Assembly (NCBI GenBank): GCA_007449985.2
Contig: VIIQ02000608.1
Coordinates: 1-64,000 of the forward strand
Direction of reading: 5' to 3'
DNA: 64,000 nt
Origin: Desmodesmus armatus
Lineage: Eukaryota; Chlorophyta; Chlorophyceae; Sphaeropleales; Scenedesmaceae
Below, one piece after another: positions 23,855-30,278 of the stretch (its first letter is position 1; each line of letters begins with the position of its first letter). Position numbers and translations under genes: made by a program. The notes under the pieces are model-generated. The model made no database searches, was not told where the DNA came from, and saw only the letters and a list, made by a program, of their open reading frames with translations.

Positions 23855-24667
23855 ATGGTAAGAGTCAGGCCAGGTGCCCCCATTGAGCAGAGCTACCTGC
23901 ACGTCGGGCGCAAGCCCCCTGGCAATCGCAAGAGGAAGCGCAGGGAGATCCTTGTGGTCAACGAGAGGGGGCAGCCCACCTATGTGACTGACCCCATGGA
24001 TGTTGACGGGCCGGAGTACACCAGGGGCTTCATGAAGCAGACGTTCGCCCCCATGGCGCCCAGTGTCCCTGTGCCTGTCCCCATGGACATCGACAAGGCG
24101 CCCAAGCCGCCCAAGCCGCCCAAGCCGCCCAAGCCGCCCGCGGCGCCCAAGCCTACCAAGATGGATGTCGACCGGCCGCCCGTGGCGCCCAAGCCGCCCG
24201 TGGCGCCCAAGGCGCCCAAGCCGCCCAAGGCGCCCAAGCCTGTCAAGATGGACGTAGACGACGGTCCTGTGCCGAAGGGAAGGGTCAAGGCCGCCGTGTA
24301 TCACATCGAGCGCAAGGCTGAACCCACGGCAGCCTACCCTAAGCCCATCAACGTCGGCGACCCCTATCACGACGACCCCGCCGCCAAGAAGTTCCACCCC
24401 ACCGACATGTTCATGTTCAAGGCGTTGCCAAAGTCCCCCAAGGCGACCAAGGCGACCAAGGCGCCCGCCAAGCGCGCGCTCGGGTGGGACGCACTTCCCA
24501 GGGAGGCCGACGCCAGGCGCATGCGGTCCGCGCTGCACGTGTCCACGTCTACCCTGGCCCTGCCGGCTCCTCGCGACGCGTCGAGGCCGGACGCCAAGCG
24601 CAAGCTGCCGAAGCAACCCAAAGGACTGGTGTCCAGGGATAAGCCAGCCAGAAAGCAAAAAAGGTGA
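23855..24667 (+). CDS. Lys/Pro-rich basic protein with MDVD repeats
   Basis: A 270-residue low-complexity protein with no recognised family. The N-terminus has a basic cluster (NRKRKRREIL, about residues 24-33). Residues about 80-130 are runs of PKPPK and APKPP separated by M-D-I/V-D motifs (PMDVD, PMDID, KMDVD, KMDVDD). The C-terminus is again very basic (SRDKPARKQKR). The alternation of acidic MDVD and Lys/Pro tracts suggests a disordered protein, possibly a DNA-condensing core protein or scaffold. It lies between a putative virion protein and the ATPase: its start is 5 bp after the previous stop, and its stop overlaps the next start (TGATG). This arrangement argues for co-expression. Confidence 0.6.
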   Translation: MVRVRPGAPIEQSYLHVGRKPPGNRKRKRREILVVNERGQPTYVTDPMDVDGPEYTRGFMKQTFAPMAPSVPVPVPMDIDKAPKPPKPPKPPKPPAAPKPTKMDVDRPPVAPKPPVAPKAPKPPKAPKPVKMDVDDGPVPKGRVKAAVYHIERKAEPTAAYPKPINVGDPYHDDPAAKKFHPTDMFMFKALPKSPKATKATKAPAKRALGWDALPREADARRMRSALHVSTSTLALPAPRDASRPDAKRKLPKQPKGLVSRDKPARKQKR

Positions 24668-25602
24668 TGTTAAGGTATATGCAGATCGAGCGCGTGCCCC
24701 GCTACCAGGTGACGGCGCCCAGCGCCAAGCTGAAGCACGCGTTTGCGGTGGACACCCCTGCCGACGGGATTCCGTTGCACCAGTTGGGTCTGGTGGTGGG
24801 CAAGAAGGGAGGCGGCAAGGGCTTTGCGCTCTTCTCGCTGCTGCGCCAGCTGCGCAAGGAGGGGGTGGCCGACCGGATCTTTGTGCTGTCCCCCACCTGC
24901 CAGTCAAACAAGGAGCTCTACATGTCTGCGGGTGTGAAGGAGCATGACCTGGTGGACGACGCCACCAACGCGTCGCTGATCAGGGTGGTGGGCGAGGTGG
25001 AGCAGGAGGCGGCGGACTACAAGGCTCACCTGCAGGCGATCAAGGACCACCAGGAGCTGCAGAAGCTGCTGACCAGGTCCCACGTGGACATCGCCAACAT
25101 AGACCCGGACCTGCTGTTCAGGGCCTACTCCGGGAACTGGATGGAGGCTCCGCCGGAGTACAAGTATGACGCCGACAGCCCGGCCGGGCGCAAGGGCAAG
25201 CCCCCTGTCCTTCACATCGTGCTGGATGACGTGCAGGGCACGGAGCTGATGGCCGGCAGCTACAAGGCTCCCCTGCACAACCTGGCGCTCAGGCATAGGC
25301 ACGTGGGGGGCGGCCTGGGTTGCAGTCTCTGGTTGGTGGCCCAGACCCTCAAGGCGCAGGCGGCGGGCCTGCCGCGCTCGATCCGCGAGAACGCGTCGCT
25401 GGTGGCCATCTTCAAGCTCAAGGACCAGAAGATGGTGGAGAGCCTGCTGGAGATGTACAGCGCGGACGTGCCCCAGGAGCAGCTGCTCAAGGCGTACGAT
25501 TACGCGACCAACCGGCCGTTTGGGTTCCTGTGCATAGATTTTGGCGCGCCCGAAAAGAACAGGCTGAGGGCGGGGTGGGACGAGATCCTCCGGTTCCGCT
25601 GA
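24667..25602 (+). CDS. DNA-packaging ATPase (FtsK/HerA, A32-like)
   Basis: A 311-residue P-loop ATPase of the type that pumps viral DNA into capsids. The P-loop is at residues 45-52 (GKKGGGKG) after a hydrophobic strand (LGLVV), the Walker B strand LHIVLDD at 182-188, and a sensor-like strand with Gln (LWLVAQT) follows at about residues 222-228. Length and motif spacing fit PLV and virophage ATPases. Unusually, the Ser/Thr that normally ends the P-loop and binds magnesium is Gly here. The ATG overlaps the stop of the upstream gene. An in-frame GTG one codon earlier is ignored. Assignment to the family is firm; activity is less certain because of the P-loop change. Confidence 0.88.
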   Translation: MLRYMQIERVPRYQVTAPSAKLKHAFAVDTPADGIPLHQLGLVVGKKGGGKGFALFSLLRQLRKEGVADRIFVLSPTCQSNKELYMSAGVKEHDLVDDATNASLIRVVGEVEQEAADYKAHLQAIKDHQELQKLLTRSHVDIANIDPDLLFRAYSGNWMEAPPEYKYDADSPAGRKGKPPVLHIVLDDVQGTELMAGSYKAPLHNLALRHRHVGGGLGCSLWLVAQTLKAQAAGLPRSIRENASLVAIFKLKDQKMVESLLEMYSADVPQEQLLKAYDYATNRPFGFLCIDFGAPEKNRLRAGWDEILRFR

Positions 25603-25773
25603 CCATATAATGTGCGCCCGTCTGTATGGGACGTTCTCTGCGCGTTCAAACATGGTGGCTCCGGCTCCGTCGTTTCCTGGTGTTCTGCTCCTGTGGCAGC
25701 ATCCGCACACCACAAGGTGCCCGCGCGGAAGCCGTCACCCTGGCATTTTATGATAGCAACGAAAGGAACCACG

Positions 25774-26046
25774 ATGTCTTCGCCGATCGATATCCCCGTC
25801 GCCCAGGTCGTGGAGCGGGACCTGGACCCAGTCGGCCTGGTCAGCGACCACGAGATCATGTTGGACCGGTTGTGCGTCGCCTTTCCCAAGCTTGAGAGGG
25901 AGGTCCTCGAGGTAGCGCTCTGCGCGCACGAGGCCTGGTGCGGCGAGCTGGGCGCGGACTACGATCCCGCTACTGTGTCCGATCCGAGCGCGCTCACTCT
26001 GACAGCCCCAGCACCACCCGCCAGCAGTGACCCGGCTCCAACATGA
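25774..26046 (+). CDS. small protein, possible CUE/UBA-like helical domain
   Basis: A 90-residue protein starting MSSPIDIPVAQVVERDL. An in-frame ATG at 25750 would add eight residues, and the frame is open upstream to 25612 but without protein-like sequence. The central part (DRLCVAFPKLEREVLEVALC) has the F-P then V-L pattern of CUE/UBA ubiquitin-binding three-helix domains. The tail is Pro/Ala/Thr-rich. Its 3' end overlaps the convergent gene at 25994-26923 by 53 bp. A role in ubiquitin-linked processes would be speculation from one motif. Confidence 0.45.
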   Translation: MSSPIDIPVAQVVERDLDPVGLVSDHEIMLDRLCVAFPKLEREVLEVALCAHEAWCGELGADYDPATVSDPSALTLTAPAPPASSDPAPT

Positions 26047-26923
26047 CCGGCTTGCGCGTGTCTAGGTGGACCAGGTCCAGCTGCACCTCCTGGCCTGGGC
26101 TGAGGTCGGCCAGGGTGGTCACGTTGTCCTTGGCAGCGGCCTGCCATCCCACCAACTTCTTGGGGATGATGCCCAGGACCCTGCTGGCAGTGTTGGTCGT
26201 CGTGTCGTGTGTTGTCTTGCTGGGTGGCCCGGTTATGGCAAGGTGGTTGTCCGACGCGCCCATGGGGTTTGCCACCCATGAGCTGGTCAGGATCCGAAGG
26301 CGGGCCGCGTTGTATCCCTGGGGCACGATGAAGCGCGCTGGCGCGGCAGGCTGCAGCGGCAGGCCCTGGAATCCCAGCTCGGGTATCATGATGCTGCCTG
26401 AATTCAGCGCGACTTTGTAAACCAGGATGCCGATGCGCGTGTACGCCGCCCGTTGGGGCGTCCGCACATCCCACCAGATCCTTGCGTTGACTGGGTACGT
26501 GCTGTAAGGGGGCGTCGACCAGGCGAAGGCCCACCGATCTATCGTGTCCCAGTTGACACCGTCGTTGCTGCCCACCAGTGCAAAATCGGAGGGCATGTAC
26601 CACCAGTAACCCGCGATGCTTATATTGTCGATGAACACCCGGCGGACGACGTACGGTTGCGGCATGGCGATGAGGAAGGACCCGCCCGCCGTGGACACGC
26701 CGTCCACCATGTGTCTTTCTGCGCCAATGTACACGTACGGAGGGTTCTTGTCCATGACGTTCGCCTGAAACTCCCAGGTCGAGGCCTTGTTGAACGCCCT
26801 CCACTGGTTGGAGCTCCATCCCTTGACGGGGACGTCGGGGGCGGTGAGGGCCACGTCGGCTGGAGGCATGTCATGCAGGGGCCTGTCGGTGGCGTCCTGG
26901 GCGACGGCCGTGATCGTAGGCAT
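25994..26923 (-). CDS. virion surface protein with discoidin (F5/8C)-like domain
   Basis: A 309-residue protein. Residues about 55-175 look like a discoidin/galactose-binding beta-sandwich, with the typical phrase DFALVGSNDGVNWDTID preceded by a strand pair (VRRVFIDNISIAGYWW). The C-terminal third (TASRVLGIIPKKL ... WRVVLGLSE) resembles the C-terminal half of the next gene (GRTLGVVAPKVV ... WTVMLEF), so the two share a domain. It probably sits on the virion and binds carbohydrate or another surface ligand. It belongs to a minus-strand late-type cluster with two small genes and the capsid gene. Just upstream of its ATG lies CTCTATAC, similar to CTCTATAAC before the capsid gene. Confidence 0.7.
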   Translation of the reverse strand: MPTITAVAQDATDRPLHDMPPADVALTAPDVPVKGWSSNQWRAFNKASTWEFQANVMDKNPPYVYIGAERHMVDGVSTAGGSFLIAMPQPYVVRRVFIDNISIAGYWWYMPSDFALVGSNDGVNWDTIDRWAFAWSTPPYSTYPVNARIWWDVRTPQRAAYTRIGILVYKVALNSGSIMIPELGFQGLPLQPAAPARFIVPQGYNAARLRILTSSWVANPMGASDNHLAITGPPSKTTHDTTTNTASRVLGIIPKKLVGWQAAAKDNVTTLADLSPGQEVQLDLVHLDTRKPVMLEPGHCWRVVLGLSE

Positions 26924-26938
26924 AACCGTATAGAGTAC

Positions 26939-27370
26939 CTAGTCAGTAAATTCGAGCATGACCGTCCACTCCCCCGTGATGGGGGGCGCCGCCTTGGAGT
27001 TGGTGAACTGCAGGCTGAGCGTGAGGGAGGTGTGGTAGTTGCCGGCCAGCATGTCTAGGGGCGCGTTGTCGCTGTCGATGGCGTAGTACGCGACCGCCGA
27101 TGCGGTGACCACCTTGGGGGCGACGACGCCCAGGGTGCGGCCCATGGTCTTGGTGGTGGTGTCGTAACTCTCGACAGCCAGGTCTGGGCAGATGACGGAG
27201 ACAGTGTCGGAGGCGTTGGTCATGGACAGCACGCTCGTCCAAACCAGCTTGACCTGGGAGTATTCGGTCAGCGGCAGCGTCTGTGGCAGCTGCCAGATGG
27301 CCGTTGTCGCAGACGGTCGTACGCTCGCCTTGGCGGTGGCGAGGATCAGGCGGTGGCCGGTCCGGTCCAT
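26939..27370 (-). CDS. small virion protein sharing C-terminal domain with its neighbour
   Basis: A 143-residue protein, mostly predicted beta strand, no membrane segment. The C-terminal 75 residues (TMGRTLGVVAPKVV to EWTVMLEF) parallel the C-terminus of the discoidin-like protein encoded just downstream (15-bp gap). This suggests duplication of a virion-attachment domain with loss of the ligand-binding part. No family is recognised beyond that. It sits in the minus-strand cluster with the major capsid protein. Confidence 0.6.
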   Translation of the reverse strand: MDRTGHRLILATAKASVRPSATTAIWQLPQTLPLTEYSQVKLVWTSVLSMTNASDTVSVICPDLAVESYDTTTKTMGRTLGVVAPKVVTASAVAYYAIDSDNAPLDMLAGNYHTSLTLSLQFTNSKAAPPITGEWTVMLEFTD

Positions 27371-27402
27371 GTTGTAAGTAAGCCTTGATAATTGTTCCGC
27401 TC

Positions 27403-27633
27403 CTATGCCCCCTTCTTGGGGTCGTTGCTGTTGGACCAGTCTTTCTTGTGGTTCTCTGATGGTGCGTCGTAGAGCATGGGTGTCATGGACTGGTCCTTCT
27501 GCCCCTTGGCTGCCAGCTGCCTCAGGTGGTAGGCCGGTCCGTTGTAGGGCAAGTAGCTGCCGGTGTAGTAGCTGCTGGTGTGGATGCCCAGAAAGTCTGG
27601 TGGGGTCGCCTTGGGTTTCAGGTAGCCGTCCAT
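27403..27633 (-). CDS. hypothetical small protein beside the capsid gene
   Basis: A 76-residue protein, Tyr/Pro/Ser-rich at the start (DFLGIHTSSYYTGSYLP) and charged at the end (HKKDWSNSNDPKKGA). No known domain and no membrane segment. It lies 52 bp downstream of the major capsid gene in the same orientation, and 32 bp separate it from the next gene. This spacing and the consistent strand support a real gene, perhaps a minor virion component. Confidence 0.55.
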   Translation of the reverse strand: MDGYLKPKATPPDFLGIHTSSYYTGSYLPYNGPAYHLRQLAAKGQKDQSMTPMLYDAPSENHKKDWSNSNDPKKGA

Positions 27634-27685
27634 TCAGATAGCTTACGTATTACATCACGCAGAGAAAAGCTCATTCGAATCCCAT

Positions 27686-29035
27686 TCACATGAGGAAACT
27701 CACAACCTGTCCGGGGCTCACCACGCACTGCGATGTGCACTCGACCGCGATGATGGCGACGTGCGGGCCGTCGCCGCTGTTCACGCGCACGGTGATGGGA
27801 TACAGGTTGGCGAGGGTGTCCAGGCCGGACAGCACTGGGATCTCGCCGGGCTCCGCGCCGTGCTCGAGGGACACGACAAAGCAGAACTTGTTTTTCTTCC
27901 AGTCGTTGAAGGACTTGATGTTGTTGCCGTAGCGCTTGCTGGCGGGGCCAACGCCCCCGAAGGCCTGCTTCATGAGCATGTAGGCCTCGCGCGCCTTGCA
28001 GCTGAAGGATGGCAGTGTGACGTTGTTCAGTATCAGGGAGAACTCTGTGTTGTCTCCCAGGCAGCTGGAGCGGAAGTAGGTGGACAGGCTGCCCTCCCCT
28101 GGCTGTGCCTGGTGATTGATGGCGTCGTAGGGTATTGGGAGCTTGCCCTGGGTCGAACTGTAGTTGGTCGACTTGAACTGGGTGATCACCTTGTCGATGC
28201 ACTGGCTGCCCACGTGGATGGTGTGGTCCTCGCCGTTGCCGCTCGACTGGGACTGGGCGGACACGTAGTTCTTGAAGGGGATGACCAGGCCGCCGTTCTG
28301 GATCTTCTTCTGCAGCATGGCGGAGTACAGGCCTCCCCCAAAGTCCACGGTGCGCACGTACATGGCCACGTTGTTCAGGAAGTACTCCTGGATGTTCGGG
28401 CTGGTCGCGGAGCCGGCGAGGCTCCACGCCAGGACCTTGGGGCTGGCCAGTTGGATGTCCACCTGCACGTTGCCCAGGGCGCCTGTGTCCAGGAAGCGCT
28501 GGTGGGAGCCGCCCAGCACGGTCCCGGGCAGGCCGTTGACCGTCCACTCGGTTTCATTCAGCCCACCAGTGTTGCCCGTGGAGATGCTCGTGTCCACGTT
28601 GGGGAAGGTGGTTCCGGGCATGCCGTAGTCGTAGTAGGAGTCCAGCACGCTGAGCTCCCTGCGGCGGTCGTCTGGGATGGTGCACCTGTCCAGTGCGGCC
28701 ATGACTTCGTTGTAGTGCTGGCTGCCGGGCCCGATTTTTGCGCCGTTGGCGGACACGGTCACGCGCTGGATCAGGCCTGCGCCGAAGCCGGGCATCCCAG
28801 ACTTGGCGTTGGCGGCGTCTGCGGCTGCGACCGCGCTGGTCAGCTTGAACTTGCCCATGATGGTCAGGGAGTGCAGGTCCAGGACCTTGTAGGCGGGCAG
28901 ACGGAAGGACATGACCGAGCCCGACATGAAGTTGGTGGCGTTGATGGGGACCACCTTGAGGGTCTGGGTCTGGTAGTTGGCCAGGCGGGACACCAGGATG
29001 GAAAGGTTGCGGGGGATTCCGTCGGGCAGGCTCAT
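27686..29035 (-). CDS. MCP: major capsid protein (double jelly-roll type)
   Basis: A 449-residue protein starting MSLPDGIPRNLSILVS. The frame is open to an ATG at 29134, but that would run through the divergent HNH gene and add 33 residues without capsid-like sequence. It matches PLV capsid proteins in size and layout: an N-terminal strand-rich domain (QTQTLKVVPINATNF, SFRLPAYKVLDLHSLTI), GLIQRVTVSANG, and a C-terminal domain ending in the characteristic VECTSQCVVSPGQVVSFLM strand pair. A nearby FCFVVSLEH-x-LSGLDTLANLYPITVRV-type region is also typical. No signal peptide. The double jelly-roll fold is inferred from family resemblance. It heads the minus-strand virion cluster; the 52-bp gap to the divergent HNH gene holds AT-rich promoter-like sequence. 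Confidence 0.85.
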   Translation of the reverse strand: MSLPDGIPRNLSILVSRLANYQTQTLKVVPINATNFMSGSVMSFRLPAYKVLDLHSLTIMGKFKLTSAVAAADAANAKSGMPGFGAGLIQRVTVSANGAKIGPGSQHYNEVMAALDRCTIPDDRRRELSVLDSYYDYGMPGTTFPNVDTSISTGNTGGLNETEWTVNGLPGTVLGGSHQRFLDTGALGNVQVDIQLASPKVLAWSLAGSATSPNIQEYFLNNVAMYVRTVDFGGGLYSAMLQKKIQNGGLVIPFKNYVSAQSQSSGNGEDHTIHVGSQCIDKVITQFKSTNYSSTQGKLPIPYDAINHQAQPGEGSLSTYFRSSCLGDNTEFSLILNNVTLPSFSCKAREAYMLMKQAFGGVGPASKRYGNNIKSFNDWKKNKFCFVVSLEHGAEPGEIPVLSGLDTLANLYPITVRVNSGDGPHVAIIAVECTSQCVVSPGQVVSFLM

Positions 29036-29087
29036 GGTCTCGGGTGCGTTATAGAGGCCATGTAGATAATATTTGGCGCATGTTGTA
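29036..29087. promoter_or_regulatory. divergent promoter region, capsid / HNH genes
   Basis: This 52-bp gap separates two start codons on opposite strands. On the capsid strand CTCTATAACGC lies a few bases before the ATG, and a related CTCTATAC precedes the discoidin-like gene. The rest is AT-rich (gtagataatattt) compared with the surrounding DNA. A shared late motif is an inference from two occurrences. Confidence 0.35.
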
Positions 29088-29594
29088 ATGACAGCACCAC
29101 CTGCCTGGAAGGACGTGGAGGGCTTCGACGGCATGTACAGGGTCTCCGACGATGGCCAGGTGCTGTCGCTGAAGCGGGGCCGCGAGAAGCTGGTCGCGCA
29201 GCCGCTGAAGACGGGGGGCTACCGGTGTGTCAAGCTGCACAGGGAAGGGGTGCAGTACCACTTCTCCGTGGCCAGGTTGGTGGCGTTGGCCTTCATCCCA
29301 AACCCCGAGGGTCTGCCGGAGGTTGACCATATCAACAGGGTGCGCAGCGACAACTCTGTCGCCAACCTGCGCTGGGTGACCCACTCGACCAACATGCAGA
29401 ACCGGGAGTGCGCCGCCTCCACCGGCTACAGGGGCGTCTTCCCGTACAAGGCCGACCGCTACATCTGCAAGATCGGCAAGGGCAGGCGCACCCACCACAT
29501 AGGGTACTTCAAGGACCCTGCCATTGCCGCACGTGCCTACGACGCAAAGGCGTTGGAAATGTACGGGCCCTGCGCCGCCGTCAACTTTGCTTAG
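29088..29594 (+). CDS. HNH homing endonuclease with NUMOD4 and AP2 domains
   Basis: A 168-residue protein starting MTAPPAWKDVEGF (the frame also has a TTG 15 bases earlier). The N-terminal NUMOD4 motif is W-K-D-V-x-G-F-x-G-x-Y-x-V-S (about residues 6-25). A central HNH core follows (ARLVALAFIPNP, then EVDHINRVRSDNSVANLRWV, about 63-105). A C-terminal AP2 DNA-binding domain carries YRGVF, GYFKDPAIAARAYD and NF (about 115-166). This NUMOD4-HNH-AP2 order is typical of homing nucleases of algal and giant viruses. It sits alone on the + strand between the capsid and lipase genes, as a selfish insertion would. Confidence 0.9.
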   Translation: MTAPPAWKDVEGFDGMYRVSDDGQVLSLKRGREKLVAQPLKTGGYRCVKLHREGVQYHFSVARLVALAFIPNPEGLPEVDHINRVRSDNSVANLRWVTHSTNMQNRECAASTGYRGVFPYKADRYICKIGKGRRTHHIGYFKDPAIAARAYDAKALEMYGPCAAVNFA

Positions 29595-29618
29595 ATCCTA
29601 TACTGCCCGTGACCACCC

Positions 29619-30194
29619 TTATATTCTATAACGCAACTGACTGGGCGCCCCCAAAAAGTTGTCCATGCTGTGCTGTGCCTTGATGCCCCTGCCCTTTGAC
29701 TTCACGTGGTACACCTTTGACTTTGGCAGCAGCGCAGACAGCGCGGAGACCGGGTCCGACCCCGACACGAACACGTGGTTCTTGGGGGCCTCAAAGTCCT
29801 TTGCATTCAACAATGGAATGTGGGGGTTGAAGGAGAAGGCCTCCACGCCGTACTTTTTGGACAGCTCGCTCGCGATCAGGCCGCCCGCGCTGTGGCCGGT
29901 GACGGCGACGGATGCGCCAGGGTACTTGGCGGTCGCGCGCTTGTAGAGGTCCTCGTCGCGCTTGAACCAGTCGTTGCTGTCTGCAAAGCCCACCGCCGCC
30001 GATGCGTTCTGTAGCCAGTCCTTGGCGTACTTGGTGCCCCTGAAGGCGACAACCAGTGAAGGCGCATCTGCCAGGCTGGTGCCGTCCGTGGCTTTCGTGT
30101 ACACCTGGCCGTCCTTAGTGGACAGGTCGGTGTCCAGCTGGTAGCCCTTTACGTCCTGCCCTCCTTGGTAAGAGCCTGAGGCAAACTCCGCCAT
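29619..30194 (-). CDS. class 3-type lipase / serine esterase
   Basis: A 191-residue alpha/beta hydrolase. A strand VVAFRGTK (residues 48-55, with the class 3 lipase RGT motif) precedes the nucleophile elbow GHSAG (100-104, Ser102). Asp147 (VSGSDPVS) and His175 (AQHSMDNF) are in the right order for a catalytic triad. The start at 30194 (MAEFASGSYQGGQDV) begins the conserved part; the frame upstream is the antisense of the fibre gene. No signal peptide or membrane segment was seen. Class 3-like lipases are known in PLVs and virophages and may help the particle cross host membranes. It is divergent from the fibre gene across an 84-bp spacer. Confidence 0.85.
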   Translation of the reverse strand: MAEFASGSYQGGQDVKGYQLDTDLSTKDGQVYTKATDGTSLADAPSLVVAFRGTKYAKDWLQNASAAVGFADSNDWFKRDEDLYKRATAKYPGASVAVTGHSAGGLIASELSKKYGVEAFSFNPHIPLLNAKDFEAPKNHVFVSGSDPVSALSALLPKSKVYHVKSKGRGIKAQHSMDNFLGAPSQLRYRI

Positions 30195-30278
30195 GGTGGA
30201 AGCGGCGTCCGGCAACTGCCCCTCCAGAATTCCATCCGTATAAATACGTATAGACGTATACGTATATACATAGACAGA
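30195..30278. promoter_or_regulatory. divergent promoter, lipase / fibre genes
   Basis: This 84-bp spacer lies between opposed start codons. It has TATAAATA at 30239-30246 followed by a run of cgtata/gtatac repeats that reads similarly on both strands. It is strikingly AT-rich next to G+C-rich genes, consistent with a bidirectional promoter. Confidence 0.5.

Noticed and set aside
27761..29065. Plus-strand 434-codon ORF over the capsid gene
   Set aside because: It is the antisense of the major capsid protein with skewed Val/Gly/His-rich composition, a shadow frame of a G+C-rich gene.
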